Origin: Streptomyces sp. ST2-7A
Lineage (GTDB): Bacteria > Actinomycetota > Actinomycetes > Streptomycetales > Streptomycetaceae
Assembly: GCF_021390475.1 (NCBI RefSeq)
Contig: NZ_JAJUWS010000043.1
Location: 1 to 58,690 of the forward strand
Reading direction: 5' to 3'
DNA length: 58,690 bases
Shown: positions 26,294 through 35,288 of the stretch, one piece after another
Layout of the letters: each line of letters opens with the position of its first letter
How positions within the stretch are numbered: the first letter of the stretch is position 1
Translations under genes and position numbers: made by a program
The notes under the pieces: model-generated
Told to the model about the DNA's origin: nothing
Seen by the model: only the letters and a program-made list of their open reading frames with translations
Database searches by the model: none

Positions 26294-29197
26294 ATGCCCC
26301 TGTTCCTCGCTCCGGTCGCGATGATCGGCCTGGCCTGCCTGGTCCCCCTGCTGGACCGCAGGCTGGGCCGCGACACCGGATACGTGCTCGCCGCCGGCTT
26401 CCTGGCCGTGGGCGCCCTGCTGCTGGGCAGGGCGCCCTGGGGGGCGGACGAGCGGGTGGTGACCTCCGAACTGCCCTGGCTGCCGGCCCTGGGCGTCACC
26501 GCGGAACTGCGCCTGGACGGCCTGGCCGCCATGTTCTGCCTGCTCATCCTCGGGGTGGGCGCGCTGATCATGGCCTACTGCGCGCGCTACCTCTCCGAGC
26601 ACGGCAACCACCGGGCCGTCTACACGCTCCTGACGCTCTTCGCCGGCGCCATGCTCGGCCTGGTGATGGCCTCCGACGTCATCGTGCTGGTCGTCTTCTG
26701 GGAACTGACGACCATCTGTTCGTACTTCCTCATCGGTGACGCCGGGCCGCACGCGGTACGCGCCGCCCGCAAGGCGTTCCTCGTCACCGCGTCGGGCGGT
26801 CTGGCCCTGCTCGCGGGTATGGTGCTGCTGGCCGTCGCGGCCGGCACCACCGACCTGGCCCTGATCCTCTCCAACCCCGACCTCGTCCTGGCCTCCCCCC
26901 TGGCCCCGGCCATCGGGGCGCTGATCATCGTCGCGGCCGTCACCAAATCGGCGCTGGTGCCCGCGCACAGCTGGCTTCCCGGCGCCATGGCCGCGATCAC
27001 CCCGGTCAGCGCGTACCTGCACGCCGCCACGATGGTCAAGGCGGGCATCTACCTGTTGATGCGCTTCTCCGCGCTCTTCTCCGGGGAGGCCGCCTGGTCC
27101 GCCGCGTTGCTGATCCTCGGCCTGACCTCGGCGGTCTTCGGCGCCGCCTGGGCCCTGCGCCAGCACGACCTCAAGCGACTGCTGGCCTACTCGACGATCA
27201 GTCAACTCGGTCTGCTCACCGCCGCCATCGGGGTGGGCACACCCACCGCCCTCTCCGCGGCCATACTCCACACCCTGGCCCACGCGCTGTTCAAGGCCAC
27301 CCTCTTCATGCTGGTGGGCATCATCGACCACGAGGCCGGCAGCCGCGACATCCGCGAACTCTCCGGGCTGCGCCGGGTGATGCCGGTGACCGCGGCCATG
27401 ACCGGCCTCGCCGGCCTGTCCATGGCCGGCGTGCCCCCGATGCTGGGCTTCGTCAGCAAGGAGTACCTCTTCCAGGGCTTCCTCGACGCCGACGTCACCC
27501 CCTGGGCCGGACCGGTGGCCGGCGCGATCGCGGTCGGCGCCTCCGCCCTGACCTTCGCCTACGGCCTGCGCATCTTCTACGGTGCCTTCGGCGGCCCGAC
27601 CGTGCAGACCGAACTCTACGAACCGGCCCGCGCCTTCCTCGCCCCGGCCGCCGTCGCCGCCCTGCTCGGACTGGTGCTGGGACCCGGCGTGGGGCTGTTG
27701 GACACCATCGTCGGCCGCTCCCTGATCGACGTGTACCCCGGCGCCGGTGGGGTCTCCTTCTCGTTCTGGCACGGCCTGTCGCCCGAGTTGGCGATGTCGG
27801 CGATCACCATCGCGATCGGCATGGTGCTGTTCCTCGGCCGGGACCGGGTGGAGCGCGTGCTGCTGCGCATCCCCGTCGCCGGCGATCTCTTCGACCGCGG
27901 CTACGACGCGTTGCTGCGCTTCGGCGCGCTGGTCGGGCGCCCGGACCGGACCGGCTCCCCCGCCTCGATGCTGGTCCGTCCGGTGCTGGGTCTGATCGCG
28001 CTCGGCGCGGGAGCCGTCCTGGCCCTCAACGACGGTCCGATGCCGGGTCTGGACGGCGACCACTCCGCGGCCCCCGACTGGCCGATCCTGGCGCTGCTGG
28101 CGATCGTGGTGATCGGCTGCGTGATGACCGGCTCCGCGCTGACCGCGCTCGCCCTGCTGGGCACCGCCGGTCTCGTCGTCTCACTGTGGTTCCTGCTGGC
28201 CGGGGCCCCGGACGTGGCGATGACACTGCTGTTGGTCGAGGTCCTCACCGCGGTGGTGGCGGTACTGGTGCTCACCCGCCTGCCCGCCCGGTTCCGGCGC
28301 CCGCGCCCCCGACGCGCGGTGGGCTCGGCGCTGGTGGCGGTCGTGGCCGGCCTCATCGCCGCCGGCGCCACCCTGGCCTTCACCGGCAGCCGGGAGATCT
28401 CCCCGTTGGGGAACTACTTCCTGCGTCGGGCCGAACCCGAGACCGGTGGACGGAACGTCGTCAACACCATCCTGGTGGACTTCCGCGGCCTGGACACCCT
28501 CGGCGAGGCCGCGGTCCTGGGCGCGGTGACGCTGGGCCTGTTGATACTGCTGGGCTCACGCAGCGTGCCGGACGCCGGGCGGACGGCCCCGCCGGGCGAC
28601 ACCCTGGTGATGCGGGTGGCCTTCCGGATACTCGCCCCCGTGATGCTGCTGCTCTCCGCCTACCTGTTCCTGCGCGGCCACTACCAGCCGGGCGGCGGTT
28701 TCATCGCCGCCCTGGTGGCGGGTACCGCCATCGCCTTCGGCTACCTGGCCTCGGGACGGGTGCCCGGCCGGAGGTCACGGCTGCTGCGGCCCGGCCCGCT
28801 GACGGCCGGCGGCCTCATCCTGAGCATCGGCACCGCGCTGACCGCGACCCTCACGGGGGCGTCGTTCTTCACTCCGCTGCGCGGGTCCCTGGACCTGCCG
28901 GTCCTCGGTTACCTGCCGCTCACCTCCTCGCTCGTGTTCGACCTGGGCATCTACCTCTTCGTCCTCGGGTTGGTGGTGGCGGCCGTGGACCGGCTCGGTG
29001 ACGGCCTGCCGGGCGGGTTCGACTCCTCCGGCGGGTCCGGCGGAACGGGCTCCCCCGCCCCGGCGACCCGGGCCGTCCCGGCGAGCGCGGGCGACGGACC
29101 CGACCGCCCCGATGGCGCGGGCCGCGCCGACGACACCGGTCCGGGCGCCACCACGACCATCGGGGCCCCCGACACCCCCGGGGAGGCCCACCGATGA
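26294..29197 (+). CDS. mrpA: Mrp antiporter subunit A (fused with B)
   Basis: A 967-residue multi-pass membrane protein. Residues 1-660 resemble NuoL-type proton channels (motifs ELTTICSYFLIG, KSALVPAHSWLPGAMAAITP, HALFKATLFMLVG). Then comes the MrpA C-terminal DUF4040 region (DVAMTLLLVEVLTAVVAVL). Residues about 775-905 are an MrpB domain (RGHYQPGGGFIAALVAG). Mrp exchanges cytoplasmic Na+ (or K+, Ca2+) for protons and supports pH homeostasis. No separate mrpB exists, consistent with the fusion. The stop overlaps mrpC (ATGA). A Gly/Asp-rich tail ends the protein. Confidence 0.95.
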   Translation: MPLFLAPVAMIGLACLVPLLDRRLGRDTGYVLAAGFLAVGALLLGRAPWGADERVVTSELPWLPALGVTAELRLDGLAAMFCLLILGVGALIMAYCARYLSEHGNHRAVYTLLTLFAGAMLGLVMASDVIVLVVFWELTTICSYFLIGDAGPHAVRAARKAFLVTASGGLALLAGMVLLAVAAGTTDLALILSNPDLVLASPLAPAIGALIIVAAVTKSALVPAHSWLPGAMAAITPVSAYLHAATMVKAGIYLLMRFSALFSGEAAWSAALLILGLTSAVFGAAWALRQHDLKRLLAYSTISQLGLLTAAIGVGTPTALSAAILHTLAHALFKATLFMLVGIIDHEAGSRDIRELSGLRRVMPVTAAMTGLAGLSMAGVPPMLGFVSKEYLFQGFLDADVTPWAGPVAGAIAVGASALTFAYGLRIFYGAFGGPTVQTELYEPARAFLAPAAVAALLGLVLGPGVGLLDTIVGRSLIDVYPGAGGVSFSFWHGLSPELAMSAITIAIGMVLFLGRDRVERVLLRIPVAGDLFDRGYDALLRFGALVGRPDRTGSPASMLVRPVLGLIALGAGAVLALNDGPMPGLDGDHSAAPDWPILALLAIVVIGCVMTGSALTALALLGTAGLVVSLWFLLAGAPDVAMTLLLVEVLTAVVAVLVLTRLPARFRRPRPRRAVGSALVAVVAGLIAAGATLAFTGSREISPLGNYFLRRAEPETGGRNVVNTILVDFRGLDTLGEAAVLGAVTLGLLILLGSRSVPDAGRTAPPGDTLVMRVAFRILAPVMLLLSAYLFLRGHYQPGGGFIAALVAGTAIAFGYLASGRVPGRRSRLLRPGPLTAGGLILSIGTALTATLTGASFFTPLRGSLDLPVLGYLPLTSSLVFDLGIYLFVLGLVVAAVDRLGDGLPGGFDSSGGSGGTGSPAPATRAVPASAGDGPDRPDGAGRADDTGPGATTTIGAPDTPGEAHR

Positions 29198-29823
29198 CCG
29201 CGGCCCTGGCCGTCGGGATCCTGGTGACCGGCGGCGTCTACCTGATCCTGCAACGCGAACTGCTGCGCGTGGTCCTCGGCTTCGTGCTGCTGGGCCACGC
29301 CGTGAACATCCTCTTCGTGGCCGCCGGCGGCATGCACCGGCGCGGCGTGCCGCTGATCGGCCAGACCGTCCCCGAGGAGGCCGCCGACCCCCTGCCGCAG
29401 GCGTTCGTGCTCACCGCGATCGTCATCACCTTCGGCATCACCGTCTACCTGCTCGCGCTCCTGCGGGCCGACGGCGCACCCTCCCCACCGGTGGAGCCGG
29501 ACGAGGCCGCCGACGCCGGTTCCCCGATCACGCCGCCCGCCACCCGCCCGGACACCCGGGAGGCGGCGCCGGGCACCCCGCCGGCCTCCGAGAGCGACCC
29601 GGAGTCCCTGGCGGAGGCGGAGGCCGACGCCCGGGCCCGGGTGCTCGGTGAGGAACCCCCGGTCACCGGGGGGACGGAACGCCCGGCGCCGACGGCGGGT
29701 CCGGCCGGGCCCCCCGACGGCACCGCCGGGCACCGCCCGGAACCGGGACCCGACGACACCGACGGGCACACCGGGCACGACGACACCGACCGGGTCACCG
29801 ACGACGAGGGGGAACACCGATGA
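29194..29823 (+). CDS. mrpC: Mrp antiporter subunit C with long acidic tail
   Basis: A 209-residue NuoK-like subunit with three membrane helices in the first 95 residues (GHAVNILFVAAGG; VLTAIVITFGITVYLLAL). The usual length is about 115 residues; here a disordered Asp/Pro/Glu-rich extension of about 110 residues follows, ending in HTGHDDTDRVTDDEGEHR. The start overlaps mrpA and the stop overlaps mrpD, both by 4 bp. Confidence 0.92.
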   Translation: MTAALAVGILVTGGVYLILQRELLRVVLGFVLLGHAVNILFVAAGGMHRRGVPLIGQTVPEEAADPLPQAFVLTAIVITFGITVYLLALLRADGAPSPPVEPDEAADAGSPITPPATRPDTREAAPGTPPASESDPESLAEAEADARARVLGEEPPVTGGTERPAPTAGPAGPPDGTAGHRPEPGPDDTDGHTGHDDTDRVTDDEGEHR

Positions 29824-31304
29824 TCGCCGGCTCCCTCGCCCTGCCCGTCGCACTCCCCCTGCTGGCCGCCGGGTCGGCGATCCTCACCGGCCGGCGGCGT
29901 ACCCTCACCCGCGTCACCGTCCTCGCCGCCAACCTGGCAGTCCTGGCGCTCGGCGCGCTCCTGCTGCACCGCACCGCCGACGGCTCGGTGCTCACCAAGG
30001 AGATGGGCGGCTGGTTGCCCGGCGTGGCCATCGTCTTCGCGGTGGACACCTTCGGCGCGTTGATGCTGTGCACCACCTCCCTGTTGGTGGTGGTGTGCCT
30101 GATCTTCGCCGCCGGTACCGGTGACGACCGCCACCCGCTGTTCGCGCCGCTGACACTGCTGCTGGTCGCCGGTGTCTACGGCGCCCTGCTGACGGCCGAC
30201 CTGTTCAACCTGTTCGTCCTCATCGAGGTGATGCTCGCGCCGTCCTACGCGCTGCTCACCCTCACCGGGGGTCGGACCAGGGTCGCCGCCGGCCGGCTCT
30301 ATCTGGTCGTCAACCTGCTGGCTTCCACGCTCTTCCTGGGCGGCCTGGCGGTGCTCTACGGCGTCGCGGGCACCCTGAACCTCGCCGACCTCGCGGGCAG
30401 CGCCCGTGAGGTCCCGGAGATCGCGGTCGCGGGCGGTGTGCTGATGCTCGCGATGGCGACCAAGGCGGCCGTGGTGCCGCTGCACGGCTGGCTGCCGCGC
30501 ACCTACCCGGCCGCCGGTCCGGCGGTGACCGCCCTGTTCTCCGGGTTGCTCACCAAGGTCGGGGTATACGTCATCATCCGGCTGTACTCCGTGCTGTACG
30601 ACGGCGATCCCCAGTGGCTGTGGCTGGTGATGACCGCCGCCCTGCTGACCATGGTGGTCGGGGTCCTGGGCGCGGTGGGCGAGCACACCATGCGGTCGAT
30701 CCTCACCTTCCACATGGTCAGTCAGATCGGCTACATCCTGCTGGGCCTGGCCCTGTTCACCGAGGCGGGGGTGGCCGCCGCCGTCTTCTACCTCGTGCAG
30801 TACGTGCTGGTGAAGGCCGCGCTGCTGGTGTGCGCGGGGAGCGTGGAGGCGGTGCGCGGGGACGGCCGGTTGGACGGCGCCCGACTGGCCCGGCGCGAAC
30901 CGCTGTTGGCCCTGGCCTTCGTCGTCGCGGCCTTCTCCCTCGCCGGCCTGCCACCGTTCTCCGGTTTCGTCGCGAAGTTGACGCTGCTGCGGGCGGCGGC
31001 GCTGGACGGCGCCTGGCTCGCGGTGGCCCTGGCGGTGGCGGTCAGCCTGCTGACGCTGCTGTCCATGCTGAAGATCTGGACCGGTGTCTTCGCCGGCAGC
31101 GGGGCCCCGCCGGTCCCGGCGGACTGCGGCTCCGGCCGGCCCGAGCGGCGGGCCGGACCCGGGCTGATCTGGCCGGCGGTGGCGCTGGCCTCCTTCTCCG
31201 TGCTGCTGGGCCTCGGAGCCGAGCCGCTGCTGGTGCTCTCGCAGACGGCGGCGGCCGGCCTCGTGGACATCTCGACCTGGGTGGAGGCGGTGCGCACACC
31301 ATGA
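29820..31304 (+). CDS. mrpD: Mrp antiporter subunit D
   Basis: A 494-residue multi-pass membrane protein related to NuoM/NuoN proton-pumping subunits. Key motifs are DLFNLFVLIEVMLAPSYALL, containing the conserved Glu, and KAAVVPLHGWLPRTYP with the conserved Lys. Together with MrpA it forms the ion path of the antiporter. ATGA overlaps couple it to mrpC and mrpE. Confidence 0.95.
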   Translation: MIAGSLALPVALPLLAAGSAILTGRRRTLTRVTVLAANLAVLALGALLLHRTADGSVLTKEMGGWLPGVAIVFAVDTFGALMLCTTSLLVVVCLIFAAGTGDDRHPLFAPLTLLLVAGVYGALLTADLFNLFVLIEVMLAPSYALLTLTGGRTRVAAGRLYLVVNLLASTLFLGGLAVLYGVAGTLNLADLAGSAREVPEIAVAGGVLMLAMATKAAVVPLHGWLPRTYPAAGPAVTALFSGLLTKVGVYVIIRLYSVLYDGDPQWLWLVMTAALLTMVVGVLGAVGEHTMRSILTFHMVSQIGYILLGLALFTEAGVAAAVFYLVQYVLVKAALLVCAGSVEAVRGDGRLDGARLARREPLLALAFVVAAFSLAGLPPFSGFVAKLTLLRAAALDGAWLAVALAVAVSLLTLLSMLKIWTGVFAGSGAPPVPADCGSGRPERRAGPGLIWPAVALASFSVLLGLGAEPLLVLSQTAAAGLVDISTWVEAVRTP

Positions 31305-31801
31305 CCCCCGACCACGTCACGAATCCCGGTACATCTTCCGGTTCGGACTCCCCGGCCCCGCGTCGGCTCCTCATCCGGATCGGCCGCGCGATCTCCTTCG
31401 TGTGGTTGTTCACGCTGCGTTTCGTGCAGTCCAACGTGGCGATCACGGTGGAGATCCTGACCCCCCGCGACCGCACCTCCCCCGGGATCGTGGAGTTGCC
31501 GCTGCGCTGCCGCAGCCGGGCGGAGATCGCGACCTTCTCCAGCCTCATCAACCTCACCCCCGGCACCCTCACCCTGGAGGTCCGGCGGGATCCACCGACC
31601 CTGTGGGTGCACGGCACCCACACCCATTCGGCGGAGGAGTTCCGCGACGACCTGTGGGAGTTGGAGACCCGGATGCTGACCGCATGGCGCCCCGCGGGGG
31701 ACCCGGTCCCACCGCCGCCCCCGCCGCCCCGGCGGGACGGCGGGGCGGGGCCGTCCGCTCCCCCCTCCGCGCACCGCCCCGGTGAAGGGGGACACCGATG
31801 A
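31301..31801 (+). CDS. mrpE: Mrp antiporter subunit E
   Basis: A 166-residue subunit. One membrane segment (RAISFVWLFTLRFVQSNVAI) is followed by the family core with SLINLTPGTLTLEV and VHGTH. The C-terminus is Pro-rich (a run of nine prolines broken once). ATG 31301 overlaps the mrpD stop; the stop overlaps mrpF. Confidence 0.93.
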   Translation: MTPDHVTNPGTSSGSDSPAPRRLLIRIGRAISFVWLFTLRFVQSNVAITVEILTPRDRTSPGIVELPLRCRSRAEIATFSSLINLTPGTLTLEVRRDPPTLWVHGTHTHSAEEFRDDLWELETRMLTAWRPAGDPVPPPPPPPRRDGGAGPSAPPSAHRPGEGGHR

Positions 31802-32055
31802 CCGTGCTGGACGCCGCCCTGCTGGTGCTCGGGCTGTCCCTGATCGTGGCCATCGTGCGCATCGTTCTCGGGCCCACCGACGCCGACCGGGTGATCGCGG
31901 TGGACTTCGGCTTCGTGGTCTTCGTCGCCGCCGTGGCACTGCTGGCGGTGCGGGCGGAGGCCCCCTCGATGCTGGATCTGGTGCTGGTCGCCACCCTCGT
32001 CGGGTTCCTCAGCACGGTGGCCCTGGCCCGCCGGGTGGAACGGGGGGCCAGGTGA
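31798..32055 (+). CDS. mrpF: Mrp antiporter subunit F
   Basis: An 85-residue subunit with three membrane helices and the conserved RIVLGPTDADRVIAVDF segment, whose Asp residues are typical of MrpF. It is of normal length and is coupled by 4-bp overlaps on both sides. Confidence 0.94.
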   Translation: MTVLDAALLVLGLSLIVAIVRIVLGPTDADRVIAVDFGFVVFVAAVALLAVRAEAPSMLDLVLVATLVGFLSTVALARRVERGAR

Positions 32056-32513
32056 CCGGCCCCGGGGCGTGGGACGCCTTCGACATCATCGCCCGGATCC
32101 TGGTGGGTCTGGGGGTCTTCCTGATCGCCGTGGGCACCATCGGACTGATCCGGCTGCGCGACGCCTACCTGCGGATCAACGCCGTCTCCAAGGCGGCCAC
32201 CCTGGGGGTGGTCTGCGTGCTGCTGGGGGTGATGTTCTGGAACCCGCGGCCGCTGACCGTCGCCACACTGCTGCTGGCGGTGGTGCTGCAACTGTTCACC
32301 GCGCCGTTGGCCGGTTACGCCGCCGGGCGGGCCGCCCATCGCTCGGGGGTGCCCCGGGTGGCGGGCACCGACCCCGACGAGTTGGGTCCCCACCCCGACC
32401 CGGTCCGCGACAACGGGTCCGACGGGTCCGACGGCGCGAGCGACACCCCGGCGTCGGACGCGCCCGGTGCCGGCGACGGGACGGGCCGACCGCCGGGTAG
32501 CCTGAACGGGTGA
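32052..32513 (+). CDS. mrpG: Mrp antiporter subunit G
   Basis: A 153-residue subunit with three membrane helices and the signature IGLIRLRDAYLRINAVSKAA. A disordered Asp/Gly-rich tail of about 45 residues follows. GTG 32052 overlaps the mrpF stop; the stop overlaps the MarR start, again by 4 bp. Confidence 0.94.
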   Translation: MTGPGAWDAFDIIARILVGLGVFLIAVGTIGLIRLRDAYLRINAVSKAATLGVVCVLLGVMFWNPRPLTVATLLLAVVLQLFTAPLAGYAAGRAAHRSGVPRVAGTDPDELGPHPDPVRDNGSDGSDGASDTPASDAPGAGDGTGRPPGSLNG

Positions 32514-32956
32514 CTTCAGGTGCCGCTCCCCACGACACGGTGACCCTGGAGGTCATCGAACTGATCGGGCAGGTCGTCGTCCGCTTCCACGAGGAGTACG
32601 AGGAGGCGGCCGGCCGGCACGGCCTCACCGGGGCGCAGGCCCGCCTGTTGGCGCTCCTGGCGGTCTCCCCCACACCGATGCGCCGGCTGGCCCACCGGCT
32701 GGGCTGCGAGCCGTCCAACGTGACCGGCATCGTCGACCGGTTGGAGAACCGAGGGCTGGTGGAACGACGGGCGGACCCCTCGGACCGTCGGGTGAAGATC
32801 GCCGCCGCCACCGAGGAGGGCCTGCGGGTCAACGAGAACCTGCGGGCCTCCATGGGCTTCGCCGCCGCCCCGCTGGCCTCGCTCAGCCGGCCCGAGCGGG
32901 CCGTGCTGCGGGACCTGCTGCGGCGCATGGTGCCGCCGCGCCCCGAGGCGCCCTGA
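32510..32956 (+). CDS. MarR family regulator at the end of the Mrp operon
   Basis: A 148-residue winged-helix protein. The MarR DNA-binding core (MRRLAHRLGCEPSNVTGIVD, wing ADPSDRRVKI) is complete. The start overlaps the mrpG stop, so it is made from the same mRNA. Autoregulation of the USP-Mrp operon is the natural hypothesis; a pH or ion signal is not shown. Confidence 0.9.
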   Translation: MTSGAAPHDTVTLEVIELIGQVVVRFHEEYEEAAGRHGLTGAQARLLALLAVSPTPMRRLAHRLGCEPSNVTGIVDRLENRGLVERRADPSDRRVKIAAATEEGLRVNENLRASMGFAAAPLASLSRPERAVLRDLLRRMVPPRPEAP

Positions 32957-32986
32957 GCCCGGCCGGCCGCCCCGCCGGGGTCGGCC

Positions 32987-33031
32987 CCGACCACCGCCCG
33001 GCCGACCACCGCCCGGCCGACCGCCGCCCGG
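32987..33031. repeat. Three tandem 15-bp repeats
   Basis: CCGACCACCGCCCGG occurs at 32987-33001 and 33002-33016, with a one-base variant at 33017-33031, in the spacer between the convergent MarR and SMP-30 genes. Confidence 0.7.
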
Positions 33032-33076
33032 CCGGCCGCCGGCTCGGACGGACGAGCGGCGGGACCGCGATTCCGC

Positions 33077-33973
33077 TCAGCCGGCGAAGGCCGGCTGCGG
33101 CAGCCCCCGCCCGGCGTCCGGGAGCACCAGCAGGGAACCGGCGAGCGGCTCCTCGTTCGGCCCCAGCCCGACCCGGGCGGAGGTGACGTAGAGGTCGCGC
33201 AGCCCGGGACCGCCGAAGGCGCAGGCGGTGGGCCTGGAGACCGGCATCCGCAGGGTGCGGTCGAGTCGCCCGTCCGGGGTGTAGCGGCGCACGGCCCCGC
33301 CCTCCCAGAAGGCGACCCAGAGGCAGCCGTCGGCGTCCACCGTCATGCCGTCGGGGAAACCGTCGGACTCCGCCGTCTCCACCAGGGGGCGGCGGTCGAT
33401 CGCCTCGCCCTCCGGGGTGAAGGTGAAGACGTCCACCCGGCGGGTGGGAGTGTCGATGTAGTACAGGCGGTCGCCCTCCGGGCTCCAGCCGAGTCCGTTG
33501 CTGACCGTGACCCCGGACAGGACGGTGCGGGAGGAACCGTCGGGGGCCACCCGGACCAGGTTGCCGCCGCCCTCCCCCTCGTCGTAGCGCATCGTGCCGA
33601 CCCACAGCGATCCGTCCGGCGCCACCGCCGCGTCGTTGCCGCGCCGGCCGGGCACCGGGTCGTGGTGCAGGGGGCGCAGGTCGGCGCCGACGAACCCGTG
33701 GCCGGACATCCCGTCCGGGGCGTCCGAGCCGTCGGGGGCGTCGAGTACGAAGACGCCGTCGCGCAGGTTGAGCACCAGCCCGCCGCCCGCCCTCGGCTTC
33801 GCGGCGCCGACGTGCTGCTCCACCACCCGCACCGACCGCCGGCCGTCCCCGGGGTGGAAGTCGTGCACCCGGCCACCGAGGATGTCCACCCAGATCAGTC
33901 GCTCGCCGGTGGGGTCCCAGGTGGGCCCCTCCCCCAGTTCCGCCCTCGCCCGTACCGCCGGTTCGACCCGCAC
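33077..33973 (-). CDS. SMP-30/gluconolactonase family sugar lactonase
   Basis: A 298-residue six-bladed beta-propeller. Metal-binding residues expected of the family are visible: Glu in LGEGPTWDP, Asn in GRRGNDAAVAPDGSLW, Asn in VSNGLGWSPEGDRLY, Asp in FPDGMTVDADGCLWVA. Family members hydrolyse aldonolactones such as glucono-, galactono- or arabinono-1,4-lactone. It follows the IclR gene on the same strand (127 nt apart), so both may share one promoter. The GTG start at 33973 gives the usual N-terminus. Confidence 0.9.
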   Translation of the reverse strand: MRVEPAVRARAELGEGPTWDPTGERLIWVDILGGRVHDFHPGDGRRSVRVVEQHVGAAKPRAGGGLVLNLRDGVFVLDAPDGSDAPDGMSGHGFVGADLRPLHHDPVPGRRGNDAAVAPDGSLWVGTMRYDEGEGGGNLVRVAPDGSSRTVLSGVTVSNGLGWSPEGDRLYYIDTPTRRVDVFTFTPEGEAIDRRPLVETAESDGFPDGMTVDADGCLWVAFWEGGAVRRYTPDGRLDRTLRMPVSRPTACAFGGPGLRDLYVTSARVGLGPNEEPLAGSLLVLPDAGRGLPQPAFAG

Positions 33974-34100
33974 GTCTCCGCCTCCCGATCCTCTGGTGTT
34001 CCGTGATGTCTCTTCGGTTCCCCGTCGTCTCCCCCGCCCCCGGCTCCCGACGCCCGGGGGTGGCCGGAGGTCCTCGCGGGAGACACGCCCGGGGCTCCCC

Positions 34101-34874
34101 TCAGCGCCGGGGGCGGTATCCCAACCGGGCCGACAGCTCGGCTGCCCCGCGGGCCGCCAGCTCGGCCAACTCGGTCTCCCGCTCCGCGCTCCAGCGGATC
34201 ATCGGCACCGAGACGCTCAGCGCCGCGACCACCCGCCCCGAACGGTCCCGCACGGGGGCCGCCACACAGGAGACGTCGGGGTTGGATTCGCGGTGCTCGG
34301 CCGCCGTGCCGCGCTCGCGAATCCGTTCCAGTTCGGCGCGCAGCGCCGGGACGGAGGTGATCGAGTCCCGCGTCATGGCCGCCAGCGGGGCGTCGGTCGG
34401 CAGCCGGGTCTCCAGCTCGGCGGCCGGCAGCGAGGCGAGCAGCATCTTGCCCACCGCCGTGCAGTGGGCGGGCAGCCGGCGACCGGCGGCCGAGACCATG
34501 CGCACCGCGTGGCTGCTGTCCACCTTGGCGATGTAGATGACGTCGGTCTCCTCCAGGATCGCGACGTGCACCGTCTCCCCGCAGCGCTCGGCCACCTCGC
34601 GTGCCACGCGATCGCCCTCGGCGGCGAGGTCCAACTGTTCCGCGTAGCGGCTGCCGAGTTGGTAGAGCCGCACGCCGGGGCGGTAGCGGCCCGGCTGCTC
34701 GGGCAGCGGGGCGAGGTAGCCGCGGGCGGCGAGGGTGGTGACCAGTTCGTGGACCGTGGTCCTGGGGAGCTGGAGGCGTCGGGTGATCTCGGGCGCGGAG
34801 AGCGTGCCGTCGCCCTCCAGGAACAGCTCGAGGATGTCCAGCGCGCGGCTGACCGCCGGCACCCGTCGTCCCAT
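34101..34874 (-). CDS. IclR family transcriptional regulator
   Basis: A 257-residue regulator. The N-terminal winged helix (about 5-65; LSAPEITRRLQLPRTTVHEL) is followed by the IclR effector domain (VRMVSAAGRRLPAHCTAVGK; MTRDSITSVPALRAELERI; SCVAAPVRDRSGRVVAALSV). ATG 34874 is set by the GGAGGCGGAG ribosome site; longer starts read through the operator. Its own promoter carries a perfect 39-bp inverted repeat. It sits upstream of the SMP-30 lactonase and is the best candidate to control the related operators near 13.3 and 22.8 kb. Confidence 0.92.
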   Translation of the reverse strand: MGRRVPAVSRALDILELFLEGDGTLSAPEITRRLQLPRTTVHELVTTLAARGYLAPLPEQPGRYRPGVRLYQLGSRYAEQLDLAAEGDRVAREVAERCGETVHVAILEETDVIYIAKVDSSHAVRMVSAAGRRLPAHCTAVGKMLLASLPAAELETRLPTDAPLAAMTRDSITSVPALRAELERIRERGTAAEHRESNPDVSCVAAPVRDRSGRVVAALSVSVPMIRWSAERETELAELAARGAAELSARLGYRPRR

Positions 34875-34914
34875 CGACTCCGCCTCCCCGCCGGCGCCGG
34901 GGCACCGGATTCCG

Positions 34915-34983
34915 GTGTTCGACATCCCGATCGGACACCGGGATGTCGAACACACGCTATCCGGGGTGCGCCGGCGCCGGCAA
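34915..34983 (-). promoter_or_regulatory. Promoter and 39-bp operator of the IclR/SMP-30 operon
   Basis: On the minus strand TTGCCG (34978-34983) and TAGCGT (34954-34959), 18 nt apart, form the likely promoter. Just downstream lies a perfect inverted repeat: arms GTGTTCGACATCCCG (34915-34929) and its complement at 34939-34953, with a 9-nt centre. The half-site GTTCGACAT resembles GTTCGATAT in the arabinofuranosidase operator. Confidence 0.75.
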
Positions 34984-34994
34984 CGCCGGGGGAC

Positions 34995-35288
34995 TCAGTG
35001 GCTGCTGCCCCAGTCGTCGTCCAGCGGGACCTCCCGGCTCCGCATCGAGCGCAGCCGGTCCGAGACCGACTCCGGGAGCCGGTCACCGGCCCGGTCCGCG
35101 ATGACCCCGGCGGTCCGCGAGGCGGCCTGGCGACCGGCCTGCGCGGCGCTGTCCAGGCCGTTTCGGACCGTCGGGTTCCGCCGCGCCTTCCGGGCGGCTT
35201 CGGCGAGCTGCTCATAGCGCTGCCGGCCGGCCCTCGCCCCGAGGACGTACCCCACGACGGCTCCGGTGATGAACGTGAGCTTCCGCAT
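34995..35288 (-). CDS. Small YtxH-like protein
   Basis: A 97-residue protein that begins RKLTFITGAVVGYVLGARAG, a hydrophobic Gly-rich helix typical of YtxH-like general stress proteins, followed by a basic amphipathic region and an acidic end. ATG 35288 has AAGGAA upstream. It is transcribed on its own; function unknown. Confidence 0.8.
   Translation of the reverse strand: MRKLTFITGAVVGYVLGARAGRQRYEQLAEAARKARRNPTVRNGLDSAAQAGRQAASRTAGVIADRAGDRLPESVSDRLRSMRSREVPLDDDWGSSH

Noticed and set aside
25379..28063. 894-residue ORF opposite the stress protein and mrpA
   Set aside because: Low-complexity Gly/His/Arg/Gln composition, no domain, and fully antisense to conserved mrpA; typical of high-GC DNA.
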